From: Lachnospiraceae bacterium
GTDB lineage: Bacteria > Bacillota > Clostridia > Lachnospirales > Lachnospiraceae
Direction: 5' to 3'
Length of the DNA: 41,370 bases
Assembly (NCBI GenBank): GCA_017546025.1
Contig: JAFYYS010000016.1
Coordinates: 1-41,370, forward strand
In this document: piece after piece, positions 1 through 7,638 of the stretch
How positions within the stretch are numbered: the stretch's first letter is position 1
How the letters are laid out: the number at the start of each line of letters is the position of its first letter
Translations under genes and position numbers: made by a program
Notes under the pieces: generated by a model
Told to the model about the DNA's origin: nothing
Seen by the model: only the letters and a program-made list of their open reading frames with translations
Database searches by the model: none

Positions 1-25
1 AATACCCCTCGGATTTGATACTTCC

Positions 26-31
26 ATTATA
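26..31 (-). promoter_or_regulatory. Possible extended -10 promoter firing out of the left edge
   Basis: The minus strand reads TGG-TATAAT here, a perfect -10 with a TG extension. The -35 position (about 49-54, TGGCTT on the minus strand) is poor and overlaps the adjacent terminator hairpin. It would drive a gene lying beyond the left edge, which cannot be seen. Confidence 0.35.
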
Positions 32-35
32 CCAT

Positions 36-81
36 AAAAAGTGCCGAAAAGCCAGTAAATATAAGGCTTTCGGCACTTTTT
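36..81. terminator. Hairpin terminator, probably bidirectional
   Basis: AAAAAGTGCCGAAAAGCC pairs with GGCTTTCGGCACTTTTT around a loop of about 10 nt, with one bulged A. Both flanks are A/T tracts, so it could act in either direction. It is the second hairpin downstream of the hsp20 gene on the minus strand. Confidence 0.7.
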
Positions 82-93
82 AACCAACAAAAA

Positions 94-132
94 AAGACAA
101 GTCCGAGGCGGTCGAGCCTCGGACTTTGTCTT
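94..132 (-). terminator. Intrinsic terminator of the hsp20 transcript
   Basis: AAGACAAGTCCGAGGC and GCCTCGGACTTTGTCTT form a 16-17 bp stem around a 6-nt loop. On the minus strand the stem is followed by a run of T (91-95 complement), as expected for a Rho-independent terminator after the hsp20 stop. A smaller stem at 140-149/155-164 (AAGAGACCGC/GCGGTCTCTT) lies between the gene and this one. Confidence 0.85.
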
Positions 133-205
133 CAGTCTGAAGAGACCGCCTTACGCGGTCTCTTTCCTGCTTTTGTGTGGGGGTAAAGTTACAATCGGGT
201 GTATA

Positions 206-676
206 TCAGCCGTCGATGGAGATGAACTTCTTCTCCTCCACTTCGGGCTTAGCCTCCTTCTTCGGAACGCTGATCTTCAGGATACCGTTTTCAAACTTCG
301 CCTTGATATCCTCTTCGGTTACATCCTTGCCGACAAAGAAGCTTCTGCTGCAGGAACCGTAATAACGCTCTCTGCGGATATACTTGCCTTCCTTGTCCTT
401 CTCGTCGTCCTTCTTCTCTTTGGAAGCGTGGATTACGAGGTAACCCTGTTTCAGCTCAGCCTTGACATCATCTTTGGTGTAGCCCGGAAGGTCCATGTCA
501 AGCTCATAACCGTTTGCGGTTTCCTTGACATCGGTCTTCATCAAACCGTTCACCGGAAAACCAATCCGCTCCATAGGCTTCATCGGTCTTGCGGTTCTTT
601 CGGCTCTGTCGGGAGCAAACAAATCATCAAACAAATCATCAAACAAATCAGCATCAAAAATTGCAGGCATCAACAT
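206..676 (-). CDS. hsp20: Small heat shock protein, Hsp20/alpha-crystallin family
   Basis: 156-residue ATP-independent holdase chaperone of the cytoplasm that binds unfolding proteins and hands them to DnaK/GroEL. The N-terminus has a repeated acidic-aromatic segment (DLFDDLFDDLF). An alpha-crystallin domain spans about residues 45-140, with the typical NGILKISVPKK strand near its end. The C-terminus has an I-S-I (IxI) motif that in this family docks oligomers. Start ATG at 674-676 is set by AGGAGG at 685-690, 8 nt upstream; a second ATG two codons on is a weaker choice. It is a single-gene unit with its own promoter under a CIRCE operator and its own terminator. The leader of about 80 nt contains a small CGGTA/TACCG hairpin (696-710) just upstream of the SD. 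Length and architecture are normal for the family. Confidence 0.95.
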   Translation of the reverse strand: MLMPAIFDADLFDDLFDDLFAPDRAERTARPMKPMERIGFPVNGLMKTDVKETANGYELDMDLPGYTKDDVKAELKQGYLVIHASKEKKDDEKDKEGKYIRRERYYGSCSRSFFVGKDVTEEDIKAKFENGILKISVPKKEAKPEVEEKKFISIDG

Positions 677-763
677 AAGTCATTCCTCCTTTTATCGGTA
701 AAAACTACCGTAACAATTAAATTCGGGAACTCCGGAAGCCCTTTCTTCCTTCGTTCTGACTAT

Positions 764-792
764 GTTATACCACTTGTTAGCACTCATGTCAA
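764..792 (-). promoter_or_regulatory. Sigma-A promoter of hsp20
   Basis: On the minus strand TTGACA (787-792) and TATAAC (764-769) are separated by exactly 17 bp. The transcript would start near 757, giving a leader of about 80 nt. The -35 hexamer lies inside the spacer of the CIRCE element, so repressor binding would block RNA polymerase. Confidence 0.85.
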
Positions 793-803
793 GTGAGTGC
801 TAA
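777..803. promoter_or_regulatory. CIRCE operator (HrcA binding site)
   Basis: TTAGCACTC (777-785), 9-nt spacer, GAGTGCTAA (795-803): a perfect match to the CIRCE consensus TTAGCACTC-N9-GAGTGCTAA. HrcA binds this element and is kept active by GroEL, so the gene is derepressed on heat or protein damage. hrcA is not in this window. Confidence 0.95.
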
Positions 804-810
804 CAATATT

Positions 811-1482
811 TCACATTTTCTTCACATTTCGTTTTTTCGGCCCGGCAAGGAGCTTAATCAGCACATCGTAGCTCCGCTCGCGGATGCTCTTCGAATCGCC
901 CTCCACCGCCTCAAGATAAGCTGCAGTCTCGGCTTCCGTCCGTCCGAGTATGCCAAGAAGCACAGTAAGAAACAGCTTGCCGCGTGCCCCCGGGTCCATC
1001 GCCGGTTCGTCGCGTAAAAAGCACGGAATGGCTTCCACCGCCGTTTTAATCCGCAATGTATCGGCCGCGCTCACGCCGCCCCTCGGTCTGACAAATGACA
1101 TGAAAATCTCTTCCGCAACCGCTGCCGCCTCAGGCTGGCGAAGTCCCTCCCGGCAGATTTCGCGAAGCGGTTCGTGCTGCATGCTGCCCGCAAGCAGTAA
1201 CGCGGAAAATACGACGGCCCCGTAAAAAGAGTCCTTCCGTCTTTCGGCAAACCGCTGCGCCTCGCGGCGGTTCTTCTCAAACAAAACGGTCAGAAGCTCC
1301 TTTAATAGCTCCGGCTTTCCGGAATAATAGCAATAGTATTTTCCGGTGGTACAGCCTGCCTCCTCGGCAAGCGACTTCATCGAGGTCGCTTCATACCCGT
1401 CCCGGAGGAATGCTCTTGCGCCGGCAAGAAACAGGGCTTCTTTCGTCTTTCGTTCTGCTTCCGGTGTTCGCTGTCTGGCCAC
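811..1482 (-). CDS. TetR/AcrR family transcriptional regulator
   Basis: 223-residue DNA-binding regulator. The N-terminal helix-turn-helix covers about residues 10-58 (ALFLAGARAFLRDGYEATSM then AEEAGCTTGKYYCYYSGK), the standard TetR pattern; the C-terminal ligand domain is not diagnostic. Start is GTG at 1480-1482 with AAGGAG at 1489-1494, 6 nt upstream. It is divergent from plsY, and the shared region holds an 18-bp dyad (1508-1525) between the plsY -35 and -10, a likely operator. The product may therefore control plsY and perhaps itself; the ligand is unknown. It lies upstream of hsp20 on the same strand but hsp20 has its own promoter. Confidence 0.85.
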   Translation of the reverse strand: MARQRTPEAERKTKEALFLAGARAFLRDGYEATSMKSLAEEAGCTTGKYYCYYSGKPELLKELLTVLFEKNRREAQRFAERRKDSFYGAVVFSALLLAGSMQHEPLREICREGLRQPEAAAVAEEIFMSFVRPRGGVSAADTLRIKTAVEAIPCFLRDEPAMDPGARGKLFLTVLLGILGRTEAETAAYLEAVEGDSKSIRERSYDVLIKLLAGPKKRNVKKM

Positions 1483-1504
1483 AACAGGCTCCTTTCATCC
1501 GTTC

Positions 1505-1533
1505 TCGACATTTACGGGAAAATGTTTTATAAT
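1505..1533 (+). promoter_or_regulatory. plsY promoter with embedded dyad
   Basis: -35 TCGACA (1505-1510), 17-bp spacer, -10 TATAAT (1528-1533). The spacer contains ACATTT-N6-AAATGT (1508-1525), a perfect-armed dyad well placed for the divergently encoded TetR protein. The upstream ATG at 1522 overlaps the -10, which excludes it as a start codon. Confidence 0.75.
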
Positions 1534-1563
1534 GTGAGGAGCATCCCGAATCAGGAGTCTCCT

Positions 1564-2172
1564 ATGTGGAAATACCCTCTGGCAATCTTAATCGGTTATC
1601 TTGCCGGCTGTTTCAGCACCGCTGATACAGTGGGCAGATTTCGGCATGTGAATATCCATAAGACCGGAACCGGAAACCCCGGTGCCTCGAACGTCACCTT
1701 CATTCTCGGCTGGCGCATGGGCCTTTTGGTCGGCTTCGTGGATATTGTGAAGGGAATCCTTGCGACCTTTCTGACCATCGTGATCTCGCACGGCAACCTG
1801 TTCCTCGGTCTTCTTGCCGGCTCGGCCTGCATTCTCGGGCACATGTTCCCCTTCTATTTGAAATTTAAGGGCGGCAAAGGCTTTGCCACCCTCGTAGGCG
1901 TTCTCTTCGGTTTTGACTGGAAGTTTGCTTTGCTCGCGGTTCTGTTCATCTTCCTCATTACGCTGACCACTGACTATATTGTCTTATCAACGCTGACGAC
2001 GACAGTACTCTTCCCGCTCCGCGCATACCTTCGGACTTCAAGCCTGCTTGCGCTTTGGATCGTGCTTCCGGTCGTTCTCATCATGTTCTATAAGCACCGC
2101 ACGAATCTCTATCGGATCTTCGTTGCAAGATGCGGCGAGAAGGGCTTCTCCCTCCTGTTCCGCAAAGAATGA
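1564..2172 (+). CDS. plsY: Acyl-phosphate glycerol-3-phosphate acyltransferase (PlsY family)
   Basis: 202-residue integral membrane enzyme that would transfer an acyl chain from acyl phosphate to sn-glycerol-3-phosphate, the first committed step of phospholipid synthesis. It has several hydrophobic helices and both PlsY signatures: GTGNPGASNV (GSGNxGATN type) near residue 35 and GGKGFAT near residue 90. Start ATG at 1564 has AGGAG at about 1552-1556; an in-frame ATG at 1522 lies in the promoter. The gene is divergent from a TetR regulator, and convergent with the rRNA-methyltransferase-like gene with one base between stop codons. The first motif deviates slightly (GTGNPGAS rather than GSGNIGAT), so it could be one of two PlsY paralogues in the genome. 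Confidence 0.88.
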   Translation: MWKYPLAILIGYLAGCFSTADTVGRFRHVNIHKTGTGNPGASNVTFILGWRMGLLVGFVDIVKGILATFLTIVISHGNLFLGLLAGSACILGHMFPFYLKFKGGKGFATLVGVLFGFDWKFALLAVLFIFLITLTTDYIVLSTLTTTVLFPLRAYLRTSSLLALWIVLPVVLIMFYKHRTNLYRIFVARCGEKGFSLLFRKE

Positions 2173-2173
2173 T

Positions 2174-2953
2174 CTAGCGTTTCTTCGCTTCGTACATCAA
2201 AACGGCTGCTGCCACGGCTGCATTCAGCGATTCCGCCTGCCCCGCCATGGGAATGCGCACGCGGTAATCCGCAAGCGAAGCGGCCTCTTCCGTAAGCCCG
2301 TTTCCCTCGTTCCCGATCATAATTGCATACTTCTTACCGTAGTCCGGTTCATCGTAAGGAACCGAGCCCTTAAGGTGCGCCGCAAACACGGTATAACCCT
2401 GTTCTTTTAACGATTTAACTGCCTCCGGAAAATCTGACGCATACACGAAAGGCACCCGTAAAATCGCGCCCATCGTGGCTCTGACAACCTTCGGGGAGAA
2501 AGCGTCCACAGAGTCGTGCGAGAGAAGGATTCCGCCCATGTCCGCCGCCTCCGCGGTCCGAAGCATGGTCCCGAGATTGCCGGGATCCTGCAGCGTCTCC
2601 AAAAGAAGGATTCCCTTTCCGGCTGACGTCAGGTCATTAAGGCTTCTCTCAGGCATCGAAACAATCGCCAGAACGCCCTGCGGTGTTACGGTCTCCGCTG
2701 CGGAAGCAAAGATATCGTCTCTTACAATCTCATAGGGATAAGAACAGGCAAGCTCCTTTTCTTCACCGGAAAGGCCCGCAAGCCCCGATTCCGAGAAAAA
2801 GGCGCGCTGCAAAAGCTCCGGGTAATCCCGCAGCAGCTCAAAGAACATCTTCCGTCCCTCAATGACGAAAGCCTGCTCTTCATCGCGGGCGCTTCTCTTT
2901 CGAAGCAGCTGCCCGATCCGTTTCAATTGCTGATTGCTTTTTGCAGTAATCAT
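2174..2953 (-). CDS. TrmH/SpoU family RNA 2'-O-methyltransferase
   Basis: 259-residue SPOUT-fold enzyme that transfers methyl from SAM to a ribose 2'-OH in rRNA or tRNA. The N-terminal substrate-binding segment (KSNQQLKRIGQLLRKRSARD) is typical of the RlmB/TsnR-like group. The three SpoU motifs are present: QDPGNLGTMLRTAEAA, MIGNEGNGL, and RIPMAGQAESLNAAVAAAVL forming the knot. ATG 2951-2953 is the preferred start because the alternative at 2998 overlaps the end of prfA by 32 nt; this leaves 13 nt after prfA. The SD is modest (ACGGGG). It is last in the rpmE-to-prfA cluster. The exact modified nucleotide cannot be deduced. Confidence 0.88.
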   Translation of the reverse strand: MITAKSNQQLKRIGQLLRKRSARDEEQAFVIEGRKMFFELLRDYPELLQRAFFSESGLAGLSGEEKELACSYPYEIVRDDIFASAAETVTPQGVLAIVSMPERSLNDLTSAGKGILLLETLQDPGNLGTMLRTAEAADMGGILLSHDSVDAFSPKVVRATMGAILRVPFVYASDFPEAVKSLKEQGYTVFAAHLKGSVPYDEPDYGKKYAIMIGNEGNGLTEEAASLADYRVRIPMAGQAESLNAAVAAAVLMYEAKKR

Positions 2954-2966
2954 ATCCCCGTCCCGG

Positions 2967-4049
2967 TTAAACCGTCTGTCCGGCCTCCTCGGCTGCAAGC
3001 TTTGCGGCCTGGTCCGCCGTAATCAGTGCATCGATGATTTCCTGAATATCACCGTTCATAATCTTATCAAGCTTATAAAGCGTGAGACCGATTCTGTGGT
3101 CGGTCACGCGGCTCTGCGGGAAATTGTACGTCCGGATCTTCTCGGAGCGGTCTCCGGTTCCGATCTGGCTTCTTCTCGCTGCCGCCTCGGCATCGTGTGC
3201 CTTCTGAATCTCGAGATCGAGAAGTTTTGAACGAAGCAGGGCGAAAGCCTTGTCTCTGTTCTGCAGCTGCGATTTCTCGGTCTGCGAATATACAACGATA
3301 CCGGAAGGATAGTGTGTCAGTCGTACTGCGGAGTCCGTCGTGTTAACGCACTGTCCGCCGTTACCGGATGCACGCATGACATCGATTCGGATATCCTTCT
3401 CATCGATGTGCACGTCAACCTCCTCCGCCTCGGGCATGACTGCCACGGAAGCCGTCGAGGTATGAATGCGTCCGCCCGATTCGGTCTCGGGAACACGCTG
3501 CACGCGGTGCACGCCGCTCTCATACTTCAATACGGAATAAGCGCCCTGTCCGTGCACCATGAACTGCACTTCCTTCATGCCGCCGATTCCGGTCTCATCG
3601 ATGTTCACAAGCTCGGTCTTCCAATGCTTGGATTCGATGTAATGGATGTACATGCGGTAAAGCTCCGCCGCAAACAACGCAGCCTCATCGCCGCCTGCGC
3701 CCGCACGGATTTCAACGACAACATCCTTCTCATCAAGCGGATCCTTCGGCAGCAGAAGAATCTTCATCTCCTGCTCCAGGCGCTCGATGTCCTCTTTTGC
3801 GGCATTCAGCTCTTCCTTGAGCATTTCGCGCATATCCTCGTCGCTCTCGCTCTGCAGAAGTTCTTCGCTGTCCGCAACCGTCTCCTTTGCCTTCTTATAG
3901 GCCTCATAAGCCTCCACAAGAGGCTGCATATCGCTTTGCTCTTTCATGAGCTTGCGGAAGCGGTTTGTGTCATTGGTCACGGCCGGATCGGACAGCGCCA
4001 GCTGCATCTCCTCATACCGCTTCAGCATATCTTCCAATTTATCAAACAT
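2967..4049 (-). CDS. prfA: Peptide chain release factor 1
   Basis: 360-residue class I release factor that reads UAA/UAG in the ribosomal A site and triggers peptidyl-tRNA hydrolysis. The catalytic GGQ lies in [18 protein letters not shown] near residue 232. The codon-recognition loop reads [20 protein letters not shown], the RF1 P-x-T position filled by P-E-T, which fits RF1 rather than RF2. Start ATG 4047-4049 has AAGGAG (4059-4064) 9 nt upstream. The preceding gene is prmC, whose product methylates the GGQ glutamine, so enzyme and substrate are encoded together. Length is normal. Confidence 0.97.
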   Translation of the reverse strand: MFDKLEDMLKRYEEMQLALSDPAVTNDTNRFRKLMKEQSDMQPLVEAYEAYKKAKETVADSEELLQSESDEDMREMLKEELNAAKEDIERLEQEMKILLLPKDPLDEKDVVVEIRAGAGGDEAALFAAELYRMYIHYIESKHWKTELVNIDETGIGGMKEVQFMVHGQGAYSVLKYESGVHRVQRVPETESGGRIHTSTASVAVMPEAEEVDVHIDEKDIRIDVMRASGNGGQCVNTTDSAVRLTHYPSGIVVYSQTEKSQLQNRDKAFALLRSKLLDLEIQKAHDAEAAARRSQIGTGDRSEKIRTYNFPQSRVTDHRIGLTLYKLDKIMNGDIQEIIDALITADQAAKLAAEEAGQTV

Positions 4050-4128
4050 TTCTTTAATCTCCTTATAGCATATAATCGTATGTCCGGAGTTCCTTCCCCC
4101 GGAAAATGTGAAATCTTACGATTCTCTG

Positions 4129-4953
4129 CTACAAGTGTCCCACGACCACACGGTCATTGCCCGCATAGTCTTTGATGACTTTCACCCCGGAAAGTCCCGC
4201 GTTTCGGAAGAGTTCCGATACACGGTCTGCCTGGTCATACCCGATTTCCACGATCAGATACCCTCCTTTATGCAAATGTTTTATTCCTTCCTCCGTCAGA
4301 ATCCGGTAAAAGGTAAGGCCGTCCTCGCCGCCGTACAGCGCGCTTACGGGCTCATGCTCCCGGACCTCCGGCATCAGTTCGTTCATCTGTTTTGCGTCAA
4401 TGTAGGGCGGATTGGAGACAATCACATCAAAGCTCCCGCTAATCTGCGCAAACATGTCGCTCTCAATAAATGTTATATCCGCACCGTTTCGCGTGGCATT
4501 TGCCTTCGCGACTGAAAGCGCGGCCGTTGAAATGTCGGCTGCCGTTACTTTGGCTGCTTTTCCGAGAAGCTTCAGGCTTACCGCGATGCAGCCCGTTCCG
4601 GTGCACATATCAAGCACATCGGCACCGTTGCAAAACGGAATCGCCGTCTCTACAAGCACTTCCGTATCCTGCCTCGGGCACAGTGTGTCCCCGGTCACAT
4701 GAAAAGGAAGTCCCATGAACTCCTGCACGCCCGTAATCTGCTGCAAAGGCTCGCGTCCGGCTCTTCGTCCGATCAGCTCGCCGTATGCCAAAGAAACATT
4801 CACCGGAATCTGCTCCGAGGCACGCAAAAGCCAGTCGGAAAGCGTCATGCCGCTTGCGAAAAGAAGTAATTCCTTCGCATCATATTCCGCATTCGGAACG
4901 CCCGCATTCTTCAGTTGACCGACCGCTGTTTTCAGCGCTTCCCGATACGTCAT
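4129..4953 (-). CDS. prmC: Release factor glutamine methyltransferase PrmC
   Basis: 274-residue SAM-dependent N5-glutamine methyltransferase that modifies the GGQ glutamine of RF1/RF2. An N-terminal helical substrate domain is followed by a Rossmann methyltransferase domain with VLDMCTGTGCIAVSL (SAM loop) and the hallmark NPPY (SNPPYI). PRQDTEVLVE is the usual conserved segment between them. I prefer ATG 4951-4953 (MTYREALK), with GGAG about 9 nt upstream; a longer frame to 5010 adds an unconserved extension. This start still overlaps the 3' end of the DUF1385 gene by 74 nt in another frame, suggesting translational coupling. The 79-nt gap to prfA contains a GGAAAATGTGA motif at 4101. Confidence 0.95.
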   Translation of the reverse strand: MTYREALKTAVGQLKNAGVPNAEYDAKELLLFASGMTLSDWLLRASEQIPVNVSLAYGELIGRRAGREPLQQITGVQEFMGLPFHVTGDTLCPRQDTEVLVETAIPFCNGADVLDMCTGTGCIAVSLKLLGKAAKVTAADISTAALSVAKANATRNGADITFIESDMFAQISGSFDVIVSNPPYIDAKQMNELMPEVREHEPVSALYGGEDGLTFYRILTEEGIKHLHKGGYLIVEIGYDQADRVSELFRNAGLSGVKVIKDYAGNDRVVVGHL

Positions 4954-5965
4954 CGCCGCTTTCTCCGTTGATAAATGCCTTCCAGTCGAATACCGCTTCC
5001 ACAGAGGCAATCGCGCACTCTATCATGGAATCGTCCGGCTCCTTCGTCGTCAGAGCCTGCATCCACATGCCGGGGCGGCTCAGAATATCCACAATCTTAT
5101 TGTTCGAACGGCCGGCAAGCTTCAGAAATTCATAGCTGATTCCCGCCACAAGCGGAAGCAGCAGAAGCCGCACACCGAAACGAATCAGAACCTTCATAAT
5201 AATCGAATCCCCGTCGTACAGCGTGAAGCAGTTCACGATGGAAAATACGAGGATGCTGACAACCATCACGAAAAGCAGGAAACTGGTACCGCAGCGTTTG
5301 TGTTCCTTTGAGGAGTTGCGCGCATTCTCCACGGTAAGCGGCAGTCCGTTCTCCACACAGTTGATGGACTTGTGCTCCGCGCCGTGATAGCGGTACACAC
5401 GCTTGATGTCGGGCATCAAAGAGATGAGACATACATAGCCGACAAAGATGGCGATTCTGACAAAGCCCTCCACAATGCTTGTGGCAAGAGCGCTGTCCCA
5501 GCCGGTCAGTGCCGTTACGCCTTCCGTTACCAGAACCGGCAGGAAGAAGAACAGTCCGATTGTCAGAAGAAGCGAGAGTGCGATGGTTCCGAAAATCATT
5601 CCGGTCGTCATGCCCTCGCCTGGCTTTTGCTGCTTTTCGGGCTTCTGCTTTTTTGCAGGCTTTTCAGGAGCCGGTTCTCCGGCTTCCGCGTCTGCAGCCT
5701 TGGCCTTCTCCTCTTCGTCCTCGATGAAATCCGCTGAGTAGGTCAGCGTCTTGATTCCGATGACCATCGACTCAATCAGATTCACCGTGCCGCGGATGAA
5801 CGGCCACCCAAGAAACGGCAGCTTCTCCGTAATGCTGTGCGTCTCTTTGACGTCGGTGATGATCTCACCGTCCGAACGTCTGCAGGACACCGCGTAGCGG
5901 TTTTTGTTCCGCATCATGACGCCTTCCAAAACGGCCTGACCGCCGATTCCGGAATTCCTTCTCAT
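4880..5965 (-). CDS. DUF1385 (YqhQ-like) membrane protein
   Basis: 361-residue protein of the DUF1385 family, function unknown. The N-terminal signature IGGQAVLEGVMMRN is the family hallmark. A Lys/Glu/Pro-rich linker (about residues 85-115) precedes several hydrophobic helices (TGMIFGTIALSLLLTIGLFF; IAIFVGYVCLISLMPD; FLLFVMVVSILVFSIVNC). RYHGAEHKSINCVE and RCGTSFLLFV are further conserved blocks. Start ATG 5963-5965 has GGGAGG about 6 nt upstream. The conserved part ends around EAVFDWKAFI; the last roughly 35 residues form a Ser/Glu/Cys-rich tail that overlaps prmC. The position between rpmE and prmC is typical of clostridia. Confidence 0.88.
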   Translation of the reverse strand: MRRNSGIGGQAVLEGVMMRNKNRYAVSCRRSDGEIITDVKETHSITEKLPFLGWPFIRGTVNLIESMVIGIKTLTYSADFIEDEEEKAKAADAEAGEPAPEKPAKKQKPEKQQKPGEGMTTGMIFGTIALSLLLTIGLFFFLPVLVTEGVTALTGWDSALATSIVEGFVRIAIFVGYVCLISLMPDIKRVYRYHGAEHKSINCVENGLPLTVENARNSSKEHKRCGTSFLLFVMVVSILVFSIVNCFTLYDGDSIIMKVLIRFGVRLLLLPLVAGISYEFLKLAGRSNNKIVDILSRPGMWMQALTTKEPDDSMIECAIASVEAVFDWKAFINGESGDDVSGSAENSGRSTEECGRSECGI

Positions 5966-5984
5966 AGCTTCCCTCCCGTATAGA

Positions 5985-6018
5985 AAAAGGAGTTGAGATA
6001 CGGATACCTCAACTCTTT
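5985..6018 (-). terminator. Hairpin terminator/attenuator after rpmE
   Basis: GAGTTGAG (5990-5997) pairs with CTCAACTC (6008-6015) around a 10-nt loop, and on the minus strand is followed by CTTTTTC. It lies between rpmE and the DUF1385 gene, so it probably trims most rpmE transcripts while letting some through. Confidence 0.7.
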
Positions 6019-6049
6019 CATCATCACATTACATTCCTTAGAAATCCGA

Positions 6050-6247
6050 TTAGAAGCCGTACTTCTTGTTGAACTTCTCAATCGCGCCGCGAGCCTGAAC
6101 AGCCTTCTTCTGGCCGGTGTAAAAAGCATGGCACTTGGAACAGATTTCCACATGAATCTCGGACTTGGTGGATCCGGTTACGAACTCGTTACCGCAGTTG
6201 CAGGTAACCTTTGCCTGATAGTACTTAGGCTGGATTGCTTCCTTCAT
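6050..6247 (-). CDS. rpmE: 50S ribosomal protein L31, zinc-binding (C+) form
   Basis: 65-residue ribosomal protein that helps bridge the subunits. C16, C18, C36 and C39 (TCNCGNEF and ICSKCHAFYTG) form the zinc site, making this the C+ form rather than the zinc-free RpmE2 type. ATG 6245-6247 is the start; an in-frame GTG at 6256 lies inside the SD (GAGAGGTG) and is rejected. It has its own promoter (6346-6374) and a downstream hairpin, and leads the DUF1385-prmC-prfA cluster. Confidence 0.97.
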   Translation of the reverse strand: MKEAIQPKYYQAKVTCNCGNEFVTGSTKSEIHVEICSKCHAFYTGQKKAVQARGAIEKFNKKYGF

Positions 6248-6345
6248 GACGTTCACCTCTCTAATTCAAAATATTGATATAGCCGCCCGGCCGAAACCAG
6301 TCGACCTAACATGCAAAATAATGCTTTCCAGAGGACAGCGGACTT

Positions 6346-6374
6346 ATTATAACATAGCATTTTCCGGAATGCAA
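6346..6374 (-). promoter_or_regulatory. rpmE promoter
   Basis: On the minus strand TTGCAT (6369-6374), 17-bp spacer, TATAAT (6346-6351). The leader is about 90 nt. The spacer contains one copy of the dispersed GGAAAAT motif (6359-6365, minus strand). Confidence 0.75.
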
Positions 6375-6445
6375 TACCCAATCTTCGAAAAATACAGACG
6401 GAATAAGGCTTCAAACCGCCTTTTCCGGCCGCACGCCGCAGCCGC

Positions 6446-7603
6446 TTACTCTAACCCGAACTTCTCCTTCTCCTCGTCCGTCAGATTGCGGTAAGGAACC
6501 GTAATCTGAATGTACTCGTAACGCTCAACTGTTTCGGTCCCGTACGCATCGGTGTAAAATTCTTTCACCTTGCAGCCGTTCTCATCGTAGATGCACGAAT
6601 AAGCATCAATGAGACCGTCTTCGTTCGGAGAGTCGATGTTGTATCCTCTTTCCCCGATCTTACGGCCGGCTTTATCGTAGAAGTAGTCCCGCCATAAGGT
6701 ATACTTACGGTCACCCTGTGGCACATCGTTATAATAACGGCGGCTTATGCGTCCTTCACTGTCATACTCATACTCATAAAACCACAGCAGGGTTTCCGCA
6801 TTCTGATACTGGTTCTCCCTGACGAGGCGTCCGTTTGTGAATTCCCTCGACACAAAGCTGCCGACCGAACCGTCCGGCCGAAGGGTCTCCTCGAGAATCA
6901 GATTTCCGTCGAAATCATAAACGTAGCGAATCTTTTCGTGGATATCTCTTGCGGTATCCATCTGATAAGCGACCTTCCGGCCCAGCTCATCGTAGGTATA
7001 CGAAATCGTATAATCCCAAACATCATTATTCGCGCCGAGATACCGTTCCTCTTTTGCGACTCTGCCGTCATCAAGGTAGCTCCAATCCGTCGCATACGTT
7101 ACGGTTCCGTCAATTCCTGTCATCTCAACGGTTTCCCGCATCATACGCCCTTTATCGTCATAGTCACGCTGTCTGGTCTCCAGCAGTTCACCGTCCGTGG
7201 AATACTCTCTCAAACGGGATGTCGAATAATCCTCCGAATAATCAGTCGTTGTTATATTTGCTTTGCCGGAAAAAGGGTCATAAAGCCGCTCGGTGACAAC
7301 GTATCCGCCCTCTCCGTACTCCCACTCGCGATAAAGCATTTCCTTCCCGTTCGGGTCAGGGCAGTACTGCTTTGTCATGCGCCAGACGGTGTAGACCTGC
7401 GTCTTCGGATCGGCCGGCTCCGTCGGTGTCGCCGTCGGCTTCTGTGCCGTCTGTGTCGGCGTTTCCGTCGGCGTGTTCTGCTGTTTCTTCTTTTTCGAGG
7501 CGCCCGAAATCAAAATGATCTCAGCGGCCGCTGCAATCAGGCAGATGATTACGATGGCAGCGATAAAAATCTTACGGGACTTTCCCGTCTTTTCAGGTTT
7601 CAT
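6446..7603 (-). CDS. Membrane-anchored YD-repeat protein (paralogue 2)
   Basis: 385 residues. A basic N-terminus (KPEKTGKSRK) precedes one hydrophobic helix (about residues 11-33), then a Lys-rich stop and a Thr/Pro linker (about 40-70), placing the rest outside the membrane. The ectodomain is built of YD-like repeats such as YTYDELGRKVAY, YVYDFDGNLILEE, YEYDSEGRISRRY and YFYDKAGRKIGER. It ends in a conserved ITVPYRNLTDEEKEKF segment. No Rhs core or toxin tip follows. A paralogue lies 35 nt upstream; SD GGGGGAGA precedes ATG 7601-7603. Rhs-type YD repeats form beta-shells and bind carbohydrate or protein, but the role of this short anchored form is unknown. Confidence 0.8.
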   Translation of the reverse strand: MKPEKTGKSRKIFIAAIVIICLIAAAAEIILISGASKKKKQQNTPTETPTQTAQKPTATPTEPADPKTQVYTVWRMTKQYCPDPNGKEMLYREWEYGEGGYVVTERLYDPFSGKANITTTDYSEDYSTSRLREYSTDGELLETRQRDYDDKGRMMRETVEMTGIDGTVTYATDWSYLDDGRVAKEERYLGANNDVWDYTISYTYDELGRKVAYQMDTARDIHEKIRYVYDFDGNLILEETLRPDGSVGSFVSREFTNGRLVRENQYQNAETLLWFYEYEYDSEGRISRRYYNDVPQGDRKYTLWRDYFYDKAGRKIGERGYNIDSPNEDGLIDAYSCIYDENGCKVKEFYTDAYGTETVERYEYIQITVPYRNLTDEEKEKFGLE

Positions 7604-7638
7604 AAGTCTCTCCCCCTTACGTCACATTTTCCAATGTC

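Noticed and set aside
1522-1563. Longer plsY start at 1522
   Set aside because: The ATG overlaps the -10 TATAAT at 1528-1533; ATG 1564 has an SD.
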